From NCBI GenBank assembly GCA_947685225.1, contig CANTUV010000039.1:36820001-36884000 (forward strand): 64,000 nt of DNA. Direction: 5' to 3'. A program made the translations under genes and the position numbers. The notes below the pieces were generated by a model. The model had not been told where the DNA came from and did not search any database. It saw only the letters and a list, made by a program, of their open reading frames with translations. This stretch comes from Garcia nutans (Eukaryota > Streptophyta > Magnoliopsida > Malpighiales > Euphorbiaceae). Shown here in pieces: positions 48,538 to 60,963 of this stretch (positions within the stretch are counted from its first letter, which is position 1; each line of letters starts with the position of its first letter).

Positions 48538-50471
48538 TAGATGTCACATCATTCCACTTTCTTATATTTTTCAAATATTTCATAATCACAACTCATAACA
48601 TTATATTGCTTAGTTTTATCACAATTCATAATTCACATTAAAACAAAGACAAGCATGGGCCCAAAAAGGATCTAATATGCTATTCAAATTTCAGAGTTAC
48701 TGCTTTGGTCTATAATGACACCATGTGTCTAGCCCCATAGGCAATATATCCATGGATAATGCAACAGCCGTAGTCTCTTGGACCTCAACCCGGATAGACC
48801 CTTAGGCCCTAGTATCTTGGTCCTCAACCCAGCTAGACTGCTAAAGTTTTTGAGACTTACGACCCAGTCTTTTCACCCCAAAAACATCATATTTATCAAC
48901 TGGCCTGGCTTACGACCTAGTCTTTTCACCATTCCAGCGTTTAGACCGTAGGCAATCATAGGCATGCCACCAAACGCAGAACTCTAAAAATTGAATAACC
49001 TACTAGACACACAATTTATTCATTTTTTTCATTATTAATCTCTTTCTCTTTGCCATATATTCAATCTAGGCACATTGCCTTATTTTCACTTTTTTTTTCT
49101 CACTTTTCTCATTTTTCACATCTTTCTCATCTTTCTCACTTTTCTCACTTTTCTCATTTTTATCAATATCAATTCATTTCATTATTACACATATCTCATT
49201 TTTGTATTCACAACACATTACCCAATTACTTTGGCATTTTCACATAATATGCATGTTTCACATTTTACACAAATTAGCCATTATCAATGACTTTTCACAA
49301 TGCATTTAACACATATATAACGTTACAAATATCATAGAACATTATTCATACACAATCAATGAACCAAGTAGCTTAACACATTTTTCAACCAAAATGTGTT
49401 AAGTCCAAATGTTATGCAAATATAAACATTAGATTCAAAGTTTGTACATACCTCCACTAACAACCCAAAGCAAGCTTAAAATAACCTCCAATCCAATCTT
49501 TCCAACTTGCCCTTCACCACTTGGATGAAGCAAATCAACCTCCCTCAAAGCCTAAACCAAATGTGATAACAAATAATCATTTAGTATCACATTTAATGGC
49601 ATTTTCAACATTAAAACATAATTACACATCACTCCTACAAATTTCCAAAAATTTAGTCTTTTCTTACTTTAACATTGGAATTCCATTCTACTACAATTAA
49701 ATTAGTGTTTTAAGATTATTTATATTATTAAAAACATATTTTAATACATTTAAATCATTTACATTATAAAAATACACTCTTATACACAAAATCTCAAAAA
49801 TGGCATAACCTTCCCCCATTGAAGGTTTTCCATTCCAATACAATTCATTACTCATTCCAAGCTTATATTTATCACTTTTAACACTAAACAACATGCTTAA
49901 ACAAATAAAATCACACAATTCAAACACTTTGGAAAATCACTTTTCCAAAACCCTAAATCTCCACTTCCATTCTCAAACTCCAATCCAACACCACCAAATC
50001 CAATATTTGAATTTAAAATACTTGTTTATGAAGCAAAACAACTCATTTGGAATCAATTTGCACAATTAAAGTTCATGTTTTCAAAACCCCAAAAATCCAT
50101 AACCCTAAATTCTCTCTCTTCACCATTCTTTAACCAAACTCCATCATCTCTTCAATCTAACCTTATAATCATTGTTAACTACCCAAAATCATATCATACA
50201 CACCAACTTTAACAATTATAACATACTACATCAAAATCCAAATTTTCACATAATACCATCTTCCATGGAATTCCAAGAAAAGAGATGGAAACTTACTAAT
50301 TTTGGTGGAGATCACCAAAAATCCACTTGAAACTTGTTAAACACTTTAATTTATGGACTATGGAAGAATCAAATTCTTAGTCTAGCTCCCATGGAAAATT
50401 CGGCTAAAGGAAGGAGAAAAAAAAGAAGAAGACTTTTAATATTTCTTTTCCTTTTCATTTTTTTTAAAACT

Positions 50472-50509
<38 letters not shown>

Positions 50510-50836
50510 TAAAATAATTTAATATTTAATTATTTTTTTAATAAATTAAAAGCCTTAATTTCCCTCTTCCATTCAAAAATAATTTATTTTTGAATTATTT
50601 TATTAATTTTGAATTTATAATATTTAATTACCAAAATACCCTTCTCTTTTAAAAAGTGTTGACTTTTATATGTTATGTATATTTTGCATATATATCACAT
50701 ATATATTCCAACTTTTCATTTAAAATCCCTTCATTTTTCATTTAAAACCATTAATTTAATTTATCTTTTTAAATTATAATTTATTTTATCAAATTTTCCA
50801 AAAATTAGAAATTTTCAAAAATTTTAGGATGTTACA
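48538..50836 (-). repeat. LTR B, 5'-truncated copy
   Basis: It begins inside the LTR at the point matching about 57163 of LTR D (ATAGATGTCACATCATTCC), roughly 730 bp after the LTR start, and ends TAGGATGTTACA. It contains the (CA)n(TA)n run at 50472-50509, as LTR D does. It is followed by its own polypurine complement and module B. Confidence 0.85.
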
Positions 50837-51376
50837 ATTCTCTCCCCCTAAAACAAATTTCGTCCTTGAAATTACCTGTCCTCAAGTCTGGAACAATTGG
50901 GAAAAATGACTCTGCATCGCTTGCTCACTTTCCCATATCGCCTCCTCAGTGGCATGATTCCTCCAAAGGACTTTCACAAGTGGCACCCTCTTATTCCTCA
51001 ATTCTTTAACCTCTCGTGCCAAAATCGCCACTGGTTCTTCCTCGTAAGTTAGATCTGGACTCACCTTAATGGACTCCACTGACAAGATATGAGATGGGTC
51101 AGACCTGTATCTCCGAAGCATCGAGACATGGAAAATATTATGTATTCGATCAAACTCAGGCGGCAAAGCTAGTCTATAAGCCATTGGACCAACTCTCTCC
51201 AACACCTCATATGGTCCTATGAAACGAGGACTCAACTTCCTTTTGCTGCCAAATCTCAAAATCTTCTTTCATGGAGACACCTTCAGAAGCACTTTATCTC
51301 CCACACTAAACTCTATGTCTCTTCTCTTTAAATCTGAATAGGATTTCTGTCGGTCTAAAATTGCTTTCAAACGACC
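50837..51376 (-). pseudogene. Module B: chromodomain copy
   Basis: A 125-codon open frame (50882-51259) reads KRKLSPRFIGPYEVLERVGP, HVSMLRRYRSDPSHILSVES and a chromodomain tail LVKVLWRNHATEEAIWESE. The codon before it in the same frame is a TGA where module A has Trp. Chromodomains guide chromovirus integrase to certain chromatin; this copy is detached from any integrase core. Confidence 0.83.
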
Positions 51377-51572
51377 CTTCTCTTTTAAAAAGTGTTGACT
51401 TTTATATGTTATATATATTTTGCATATATATCACATATATATTCCAACTTTTCATTTAAAATCCCTTCATTTTTCATTTAAAACCATTAATTTAATTTAT
51501 CTTTTTAAATTATAATTTATTTTATCAAATTTTCCAAAAATTAGAAATTTTCAAAAATTTTAGGATGTTACA
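51377..51572 (-). repeat. LTR fragment C
   Basis: The last 196 bp of the LTR, from CTTCTCTTTTAAAAAGTG to GGATGTTACA. It is part of the 736-bp duplication. Confidence 0.88.
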
Positions 51573-52919
51573 ATTCTCTCCCCCTAAAACAAATTTCGTC
51601 CTTGAAATTACCTGTCCTCAAGTCTGGAACAATTGGGAAAAATGACTCTGCATCGCTTGCTCACTTTCCCATGTCGCCTCCTCAGTGGCATGATTCCTCC
51701 AAAGGACTTTCACAAGTGGCACCCTCTTATTCCTCAATTCTTTAACCTCTCGTGCCAAAATCGCCACTGGTTCTTCCTCGTAAGTTAGATCTAGACTCAC
51801 CTTAATGGACTCCACTGACAAGATATGAGATGGGTCAGACCTGTATCTCCGAAGCATCGAGACATGGAAAATATTATGTATTCGATCAAACTCAGGCGGC
51901 AAAGCTAGTCTATAAGCCATTGGACCAACTCTCTCCAACACCTCATATGGTCCTATGAAACGAGGACTCAACTTCCTTTTGCTGCCAAATCTCAAAATCT
52001 TCTTTCATGGAGACACCTTCAGAAGCACTTTATCTCCCACACTAAACTCTATGTCTCTTCTCTTTAAATCTAAATAGGATTTCTGTCGGTCTGAAATTGC
52101 TTTCAAACGACCCCAAATCACCTTCACTTTCTCCTCTGTTTCCTTAATCAAATCGGGACCAACCGGTTTACCTTCTCCAACTTCATCCCAACACAAAGGT
52201 GTCCTGCATCTCCTGCCATATAAAGCCTTAAAAGGAGTCATCCCAATACTCGACTGATGACTGTTGTTATAAGCAAACTCAATTAATGGCAAAAATCTAT
52301 CCCAATTTCCTGTAAAATCAATGATACAGCTCCTCAACATATCCTCCAGAATCTGTATCACTCTCTCTGACTGTCCATCTGGCTGAGGATGGAAAGTAGT
52401 ACTAAAATACAATTGAGAACCTAAAGCATCATGCAAACTCTTCCAAAACCTCGAAGTAAACCTGGAATCTCGATCTGACACCAAAGAAACTGGGACTCCA
52501 TGCAACCTGACTATCTCATTGATATACAGCTCAACCAACCTCTCAAGAGAATAATCCATCAGAACTGGAAGAAAATGAGCTATCTTCGTCATCCAATCAA
52601 CTATCACCCAGATTGCATCATGTTTCTTCTGAGTCAAAGGTAGTCTAGTCACAAAATCCATTGTCACTCTCTCCCATTTCCACTCTGGCACTGATAAAGG
52701 TTGGAGCAACCTTGAAAGAACTTGGTGCTCAGCCTTCACTTTCTGGAAAGTGAGACATCTGGATACAAACTCTGCTATGTCCCTCTTCATACCTGACCAC
52801 CAATAATGTCGCTTCAAGTCCTGATGCATCTTGTTACTCCCGGGGTGTATAGCAAAAAGTGACTGTTGTGTTTCCTCTAATGTCATTCTTTTCAATTCTG
52901 CATCATCAGGAATACACAA
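51573..52919 (-). pseudogene. Integrase and chromodomain (module C)
   Basis: A 304-codon open frame (52005-52919) covers most of the integrase. The zinc-binding part keeps IHPGSNKMHQDLKRHYWWSG and RCLTFQ, where the second Cys is Phe. The catalytic core shows MDFVTRLPLTQKKHDAIWVI (first Asp), LVSDRDSRFTSRFW (second Asp) and DGQSERVIQILEDMLRS (Glu), so the D,D,E triad is complete. The frame meets one TGA (Trp codon TGG to TGA) after LLKVSP, then continues as a 125-codon chromodomain segment (51618-51995). This is the best-preserved enzyme region in the window. Confidence 0.9.
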
Positions 52920-54338
52920 TCTATCTCTTTACCATAGACTGCCATCATCCCTCACATAAAAGTCTTGACTCTCCCCCTTCTGACAAACCAACACAATTTT
53001 CTAAATTCTCTCATCTGCCAACTGAGCCTCCCTAATATGATCCAACAAGACTAGCCTTAACTGCAATTAAGCCATCAAAGCACCATCATCAGAAGATTCA
53101 AATCTAGCGTGCAAAGCTCTCAACTTAACAAGCAACGAGAGCGAATAAGCAGTCAAACCTGCCAAAGACTTTTGACTCAAGGCATCAGCAACAACATTTG
53201 CCTTACCAGGATGATAATCAATCAAGCAGTCGTAGTCTTTAATCAACTCTAACCACCGTCTCTGTCAAAGATTCAGCTCTCTTTGAACACCTAGGTATTT
53301 TAAACTCTTGTGATCCGTATAAATGAAACACTTTTCCCCATACAAGTAATGTCACCAAATCTTTAAGGCAAAAACTATTGCTGCTAATTTCAAATCATGC
53401 GTCGGATAATTTAGCTCATGCGGTTTCAACTGTCGCGGAGCATAAGCTATGACTCTACCCTCCTGCATCAAAACACAACCTAAACCACTGTGTGAAGCAT
53501 CACTGTATATCACATATGGTTTACCTTTCACAGACAGGGTAAGGACAGGAGCCTAAGTCAACATCTCCCTCAGCTGCTTAAAACTCGCCTGACACCGATC
53601 TGTCCACACAAATTTAAGTCCTTTCCGAAGTAATCTGGTGAGTGGTGTAGCTATTATAGAAAACCCCTTAACAAATCGATGATAATGGCTTGTCAATCCC
53701 AGAAAACTTCTAACCTCTGTCACAGTCTTCGGTGGACTCCAATTCAAGATAGCCTCAACTTTACTCGGATCAACTCTAATACCCTCTGTTGAAACCACAT
53801 AACCAAGAAAAGCTACCTTTTTAAGCCAGAACTCACACTTAGACAGCTTAGCATATAACTGCTTCTCTCTCAGAGTCTGCAATACGATTCATAAATGCCT
53901 ATCGTGATCCTCCTCATTACATGAATACACCAAGATGTCATCAATGAAGACTACCACAAACTGATCCAAAAATGGTCTGAATACCCTGTTCATCAAATCC
54001 ATAAAAGCTGCTGGTGCATCCGTTAATCCAAAGGGCATAACTAGAAAGTCATAATTCCCATACCTCGTACGAAAAGTTGTCTTGGGTACATCCACATCTC
54101 TGACTCTTAACTGATGGTACCTTGATCTCAGATCAATCTTAGAGAATACTGCTGCTCCCTTCAACTGATCAAAGAGATCATCTATCTGAGGCAAATGATA
54201 CTTGTTCTTGATGGTCACCTTATTCAACTGCCTATAATCAATACACAATCTCATGGTGCCATCCTTCTTCTTCACAAACAACACAGGCGCTCCCCACTGG
54301 GACACACTAGGGCAGATAAACCCTTTATCCAATAACTC
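52920..54338 (-). pseudogene. Reverse transcriptase and RNase H
   Basis: RT occupies 54332-53889 and 53882-53553: KKDGTMRLCIDYRQLNKVTI, VFSKIDLRSRYHQLRV and the catalytic FIDDILVYS (YVDD-type box intact) are seen, then LGYVVSTEGI and RSFLGLTSHYHRFVKGFS. The two parts are one frame split by a TGA in the RHLRIVLQT-type segment. RNase H follows from 53552 with IYSDASHSGLGCVLMQ, FIYTDHKSLKYL and DYHPGKANVVADALS. Stops interrupt it several times, mostly in places where Arg, Gln or Trp is expected. Confidence 0.88.
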
Positions 54339-56263
54339 CTACAACTGCATCTTCAACTCTCTCAACTCAGTAGGTGCCATCCGATAAGGGATAATAGAGA
54401 TAGGAGTGGTACCAGGCAACAAATCGATACCAAACTCCACTTCTCTGTCAGGAGGCACCCCTGGCAACTCATCAGGAAAAACATCTGAAAACTCGGCAAC
54501 TGTGGGTATACTTTCAAGTAGGGATCCCACTACTCTAGTATCTACAACATGAGCAAGATAAGCCTTACATCCCTTCCGAATCATCCTCCCAGCAGAAACA
54601 GCTGAAACAAACATGGATAAAAGACACCTTTGCTCACCAGATACCATCACATCCCTACCATCACGTGTTCTTAAAGTAACACATTTCTTCTGACAGTCTG
54701 CCACAGCCCCATGCTTGGATAACTAATCCATACCTAAAATCAGATCATATTCTTTGAAATGCATCTCAATCAGGTCACCAAGAAACTCCTCATCCTAAAC
54801 AACAACTGGACATCTCGGTGCACCCTGATCATCACAACACTATGCCCTAAAGGATTTGTGACCAAAACATCAAATCCTAGGGACTCAAAATGCAAATTAG
54901 TCACATGCAAGATAGATGCAATTATATATGAATGCGTAGATCCAGGATCTAATAGAGTAAGGACTGAAATACAAAATAAAGAAAATGTACCCGCAATGAC
55001 GGCTGAAGCATCCAGTTGCCTCTGCATCACATAAACCCGCTGAGATGGCCCAGCCTCATCTAGCCTACTGCCTCCGAATGTAGAGCCTCCTCTTTGACTA
55101 AACCCAGGTCAACTACCTCTACTAAAACCTCTACCACCACGACCCCTTCTGACATTGGGTCGAGAAGCTGCAGTATCTGCCTGCTTAACCTCTGGTGGCT
55201 CGAGACAATCTCTGATAAAATGGACAACCCACATCTAAAACACACTCCCGAAGCACCTCTCCACCAGCAGACACCTCCGTGTACTCTACCACAATGAACT
55301 CAAGGAGGTGGAGCAAGCCTCTGAGCCACTGAAGTCGGAGCACTAGCCACTGAAACTGCAGGTCTCTGTCTCTATCTCTGTTGTACTGACCTGCCAAACT
55401 GCCCCTGACTCCTACTAAACCTCTAAAAATATCCCCCTCGGCCTCTCTTCACTGATGAAGACCCTGCCTCACTCTGGGGTCTCCTAACTCTAGTCTCCTC
55501 AACCCTGGCAGCTGCTGCAAGACTCTGTGCCCTCTCAACACTCTTGGCAGTTGCAACTAACTAGGAAAAATCCTGATACCGAAAACCTACAATGATGCAC
55601 ATGATAGAGGGTCTTAGTCCCTCCTCAAACCTCCTGCACCTGTCAAACTCGTCAGAAATGATCCCACCAGCATAGTGACTCAACCGGATCAACTCGATCT
55701 CTTACTCGATCACTGTCCTGGTATCCTGTCTCAGACTCAGGAACTCCATCTTCTTTGCATCTTTATACTCTCTCGGAGTATACTTCTGCTCAAATTCCCG
55801 TAGAAAATCATCATAGGTCAGGACTAGTGGATCATCTAGAGCATGTGGAACCGTCTTCCACCAATCATATGCATCTCTCTGCAGAAGAGATATGGCATAA
55901 TCAAACTTCTCTTATGGACTAGCCTGTAACTGAATGAATGCCCTCTAGAACCTGGTCTAGCCACTGCTCTGCTACAGCAGGATCTGTAGTACCAACAAAG
56001 TCCTCAGCCCCATACTTTCTCAGTTTATCATACTACCTCACTGGAAACTGCAGTTGCGGCTGTGGCGGCTGCGGAACTGGAGCCTGTCTCAACAACTCTA
56101 CCATATGCCATACCCTGCCAGGCAGAATCTCATTAGCTGCTAGTCTCACAGGCACAGAAATAGACACCTCACCAGCAGATACAACTCTAGCTCCATCTCT
56201 ACCCTCATATGGAGCCACACTCTCTGTACTACCCTCAGCAGCCTGATGCGGCCGTGATGCCAT
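54339..56263 (-). pseudogene. Gag and aspartic protease
   Basis: The gag ATG at 56263 reads MASRPHQAAEGSTESVAPYE, about 150 bp after the primer site. A Gln/Pro-rich stretch follows. The gag core lies between about 55550 and 55950, broken by stops. The zinc knuckle near 55190-55250 starts CFRCG but is damaged after it. The protease near 54940-54965 reads LLDPGSTHSYI, where the catalytic DSG has become DPG. The linker before RT (54339-54704) reads VFPDELPGVPPDREVEFGID and PYRMAPTELRELK. Gag and protease are inactive. Confidence 0.82.
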
Positions 56264-56414
56264 AACTACCTATATCTGCAAACAAAGCAGAAAATACTAT
56301 ATCAGAGATCAGAAACTGCCAGTGCCAATGCATGTATTACAATTAAAAACTATTTTTCAAATTTCCCATTTTCTCTCTCTATCATCCCACCTGGGTCGAG
56401 AAACCTCTAACCTA

Positions 56415-56427
56415 GGCTCTGATACCA
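56415..56427 (-). other. Primer binding site, initiator tRNA-Met type
   Basis: The plus-strand GGCTCTGATACCA is the exact complement of TGGTATCAGAGCC. It lies 7 bp inside the LTR D boundary and fixes the 5' end of the element on the right. Confidence 0.92.
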
Positions 56428-56434
56428 AAACAAA

Positions 56435-59400
56435 TGTAACACCCTTATACCCTATATACGTACAATACATATTTTCAGCATATGTAAAATACACATATGC
56501 GGTACAAAAATGTCACAGACCAGTTTAATAAAAATTTTTCACATTTTCAAATTAAAATTTCAACTTCTAAATATATAAAAATTAAATAGAATATAAATAT
56601 TCTTTATTTGTTATAAGAACCCAAAATAAATAATATATATAAAAATCTCTGAAAAAAATTCGCTAGAGTTTTGTCTGTAATTTGGACATCCCAAAATTTA
56701 GCAATTACTCAACCTACAAAAAGAAAATACTCCCAAATAATTTTCAATCACCATCTTAACCATACTTCTCAATTTCACCAAGTTTCTCAAACATTTATAT
56801 ATATATATATAGATATATAATTTAAATCACACTTACTCTCCCATTTTAAATACATTGACCCAAACATTCTTTATAATATACAATACATAAAATCCAAAAC
56901 ATAATATATTATGCATAAAACTGAAAAATGTACAATAACATAAAAATATATACATGCTGCTGGCAGTATTTCTGATCTCGATAGCAACTCAACAAGCTCA
57001 ACTGCAAGTCTAGACCCGACCTGGTCTAGAAGAACTCTCTTGCTCAGCTGGGTCTACCCTGTCACCTGTGCGATGGAAACAATCGCGCTAAGCTGAGGTC
57101 TAGTGGTACAAACTTTGATAATAACAATAAAACTCAATGCAATGCCAATGCACAATGCATATAGATGTCACATCATTCCACTTTCTTATATTTTTCAAAT
57201 ATTTCATAATCACAACTCATAACATTATATTGATCAATTGTATCATAATTCATAATTCACATTAAAACAAAGACAAGCATGGGCCCAAAAAGGATCTAAT
57301 ATGCTATTCAAATTTCAGAGTTACTGCTTTAGTCCATAATGACACCATGTGTCTAGCCCCATAGGCAATATATCCATGGATAATGTAACAACCCCAGTCT
57401 CTTGGACCTCAACCCAGCTAGACCCTTAGGCTCCAGTATCTTGGTCCTTAACCCAGCTAGACTGCTACAATTTTTGAGGCTTACGACCCGGTCTTTTCAT
57501 CCCAAAAACATCATATTTATCAGCTAGCTTGGCTTACGACCCAGTCTTTTCACTATTCCAGCATTTAGCCCATAGGCAATTATAGGCATGCCGCCAAACC
57601 CAGAACTCTGAAAATTAAATAACCTACTAGGCGCACAATTTATTTATTTTTCTCATTATTAATCTCTTTCTCTTTGTCATATATTTGATCTAGGCACATT
57701 GCCTTATTTTCACATTTTTTTTCTCATTTTTCTCATTTTTCACATCTTTCTCATTTTTCTCACTTTTCTCACTTTTATCAATATCAATTCATTTAATTAT
57801 TACACATATCTCACTTTTGCATTCACAACACATTACCCAATTACTTTGGGTATTTTCACATAATATGCATATTTCACATTTTACACCAAATAGCCATTAT
57901 CAATGGCTTTTCACAATGCATTTAATACATATATGACATTACAAATGTCATAGCACATTATTCATACACAATCAATGAACCAAGTAGCTTAACACATTTT
58001 CCAACCAAAATGTGTTAAGTCCAAATGTTATGCAAATATAAACATTATATTCAAAGTTTGTACATACCTCCACTAACAACCCAAAGCAAGCTTAAAACAA
58101 CCTCCAATCCAATCTTTCCAACTTGCCCTTCACCACTTGGATGAAGCAAATCAACCTCCCTCAAAGCCTAAACCTAATGTGATAACAAATAATCATGTAG
58201 TATCACATTTAATGGCATTTCCAACATTAAACCATAATTACACATCACTCCTATAAATTTCCAAAAATTTAGTCTTTCCTTACTTCAATATTGTAATTCC
58301 ATTCTACTACAATTAAATTAGTGTTTTAAGTTTATTTATATTATTAAAAACATATTTTAATACATTTAAATCATTTACATTATAAAATTAGACTCTTATA
58401 CATAAAATCTCAAAAATGGCATAACCTTCCCCCATTGAAGATTTTCCATTCCAACACAATCCATTACTCATTCCAAGCTTATATTCATCACTTTTAACAC
58501 TAAACAACATGCTTAAACAAATAAAATCACACAATTCAACCACTTTGGAAAATCACTTTTCCAAAACCCTAAATCTCCACTTCCATTCTCAAACTCCAAC
58601 CAAACGCCACCAAATCCAATATTTGACTTTAAAATACCTGTTTATGAATCAAAACAACTCATTTGGAATCAATTTGCACAATTAAAGTTCATGTTTTCAA
58701 AACCCCGAAAATCCATAACTCTAAATTCTCTCTCTTCACCATTCTTTAACAAAACTCCATCATCTCTTCAATCTAACCTTAGAATCATTGTTAACTACCC
58801 AAAATAACATCATACACATCAATTTCAAAAATTATAACATACTACATTAAAATTCAAATTTTCACATAATACCATCTTCCATGGAATTCAAAGAAAAGAG
58901 ATGGAAACTTACTAATTTTGGTGGAGATCACCAAAAATTCACCTGAAACTTGTTAAATCTTTCAATTTATGGAGTATGGAAGAATCAAATTCTTAGTCTA
59001 GCTCCCATGGAAAATTCATCCAAAGGAAAGAGAAGAAGAAGGAGAAGGCTTTTAATATTTCTTCTCATTTTCATCTTTTTTTAAACCACACACACACACA
59101 CACATATATATATATAAATAATTTAATATTTAATTATTTAATTATTTTTTAATAAATTAAAAGTCTTAATTTTCCTCTTGCATTCAAAAATAATTTATTT
59201 TTGAATTATTTTATTAATTTTGAATTTATAAGATTTAATTACCAAAATACCATTTTCTTTCAAAAAGTGTTGACTTTTATATGTTATGTTTATTTTGCAT
59301 ATATATCACATATATATTCCACTTTTTCATTTAAAATCCCTTCATTTTTCATTTAAAATCATTAATTTAATTTGTCCTTTTAAATTATAATTTATTTTAT

Positions 59401-59447
59401 CAATTTTTTTAAAAATTAGAAATTTTCAAAAATTTTAGAATGTTACA
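56435..59447 (-). repeat. LTR D (5' LTR), composite chromovirus
   Basis: It begins TGTAACACCCTTATACCC and ends TTTTAGAATGTTACA. At 3.0 kb it is the longest copy. It includes TTCTCATTTTTCACATC repeats (57710-57780), a (CA)n run (59087-59104) and the TGTGTCTAGCCCC word. It is more like LTR B than LTR A in sharing the (CA)n block. Confidence 0.88.
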
Positions 59448-59803
59448 AATGCCCACTGAATATGGTGACACAGAGTATCCATTGATGGCACAGAGTGCCC
59501 ACTATTACTTTAGATATCTTCCCTTTGGCTAGCCATTCAATCCTAAGCTAGATCTAAAACCAGTATGATTTGGGCAATTCAGTAGTTTTTAATTAACATT
59601 AAAATATGTATAGCACTTCAATCGAACAATTCTTTGATCAACACTTGGTATAATACATATTTATCATATATTCTAAATAAATTTGTTACACTACTTATTA
59701 AGGTTGATTTCAAAAATCCTTTGACTTTGAGGACTTATAATCTTTTTGGCTGGAATTATAGATGAATGACAAAGAAAAAAGTTATTTTGGGCAATTTTTC
59801 AAG

Positions 59804-60372
59804 TGACACTCCCAATGACATGGGCGTGTCAATGACCATGTCGTTTGCCCATTCTTACAGAAGCTTTGACACACCCAATGACACGGGCGTATCACTAGCC
59901 ATGTCATTTATCTTTCATCACAGTAGCTATGACACGCCCAATGACACGTGTGTGTTACTGGTCATTTCATCAATGTTGAAACATAACATCGTTGACATGC
60001 CCAGTGACATAGCCATGTTACTGGCTGTGTCAGGCAAAATTCTATGTTTTGCACACTCAACCACTTTAACACAATATATCTAAATCTATGATAGAAATGA
60101 ATCAAAAACTAGTTTCTTTGACATGCCTAGTGACATGGCCATGTTACTGGCTGTGTCAGGCAAAATTCTATGTTTTGCACACTCAACCACTTTAACACAA
60201 TATATCTAAATCTATGATAGAAATGAATCAAAAACTAGTTTCTTTGACATGCCCATTGACATGCCCATGTTACTGGCTGTGTCAAGCAAAATTCTATGTT
60301 TTGCACACTCAACCACTTTAACACAATATATCTAAATTTATGATAGAAATGAATGAAAAAACTAGTTTCTTT
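59804..60372 (+). repeat. 63-bp repeats passing into 126-bp repeats
   Basis: Units starting TGACAC(T/A/G)CCCAATGACA occur at 59804, 59867 and 59930, and the next, TGACATGCCCAGTGACATA, at 59993, all 63 bp apart. From 59994 a 126-bp unit (exactly twice 63) is repeated three times (59994, 60120, 60246) with high identity. Each short unit contains GACACGCCC and GGGCGTGTC as near-inverted arms. A 105-codon open frame (59766-60083) runs through the 63-bp units as a 21-residue repeat starting DTPND. Confidence 0.88.
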
Positions 60373-60565
60373 GACATAGAAAGAGTCTATATCAAATATT
60401 TTTCAGTAATAAGTCATTAAAGATAACTCAATTAACCAATTCAAATAATAAAATTCATAGAAATTCAAATAGTTACAATTTAAAATACATAAGAACTTAC
60501 CTCTTTCAAATCCCTCTTCTTCTTTAATCACTTGTTGATAATCTCACCTTTTCTAGCTTATTCTC

Positions 60566-60963
60566 TTAAAAACCTATAACTAGATATGATTTTCTTTTAA
60601 ATTTTAGCTGAAAGTAGCTAGAAAGAAAGGGGAATCTCTGAAACGCTTCGCAGATCAGGGGGTTCATAAGGGGAATACTGCTTATGGTGTTGCAAAGGAA
60701 AGAAGCAAAGTCTTCCATAAGGCTTGGGTGTGAGGGACCGAAATTAAAATTTAGGCTTTCAGAGATTGACTCTATACATGATATTCCTGAATACAGTAAA
60801 CTCCCCGCATACCAATGTTCCCACTCATCCAAAGTCTGAACTCTTTAAGCATTCGTATACGTAAGAACTCTCTTTTCTGGGTGGGTCTCAGATCAAAAAA
60901 GTTTTCACTCATATAGCGGTGATCAAGACCATTTTCCTTCATGAGCGGATCTGAGAAATCCAA
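60566..60963 (-). pseudogene. Unidentified coding-like fragment, two overlapping frames
   Basis: On the minus strand, 60963-60772 is open and reads MKENGLDHRYMSENFFDLRP, then TQKREFLRIRMLKEF. The next frame, 60832-60566, reads EWEHWYAGSLLYSGISCIES and FGPSHPSLMEDFASFLCNTI. Joined by one frameshift near 60830 they would make one longer protein segment. Base composition is visibly richer in G+C than the DNA on both sides. I do not recognise the protein. It could be a captured piece of a host gene, an organelle-derived insert, or chance. No start, splice site or domain can be defended. Confidence 0.35.

Larger units (their letters stand above)
50641..52112. repeat. 736-bp tandem duplication (LTR end plus chromodomain)
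   Basis: Copy 1 is 50641-51376 and copy 2 is 51377-52112. They are nearly identical, with only a handful of single-base differences by eye. The junction at 51371-51380 joins ACGACCC of integrase to CCCTTCTCTTTT of the LTR, sharing CCC as microhomology. Confidence 0.9.
44933..59447 (-). mobile_element. Composite chromovirus (Ty3/gypsy, Tekay/Del-like)
   Basis: A minus-strand element with outer LTRs at 44933-47653 and 56435-59447. Between them, read left to right, lie a pol 3' end (47654-48537), a truncated LTR (48538-50836), a chromodomain module (50837-51376), an LTR fragment (51377-51572) and a full internal region (51573-56434: chromodomain, integrase, RNase H, RT, protease, gag, primer site). 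The order PR-RT-RH-IN-chromodomain is that of chromoviruses. Outer flanks ATTAC and AATGC do not match exactly. All frames are interrupted. Confidence 0.88.
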
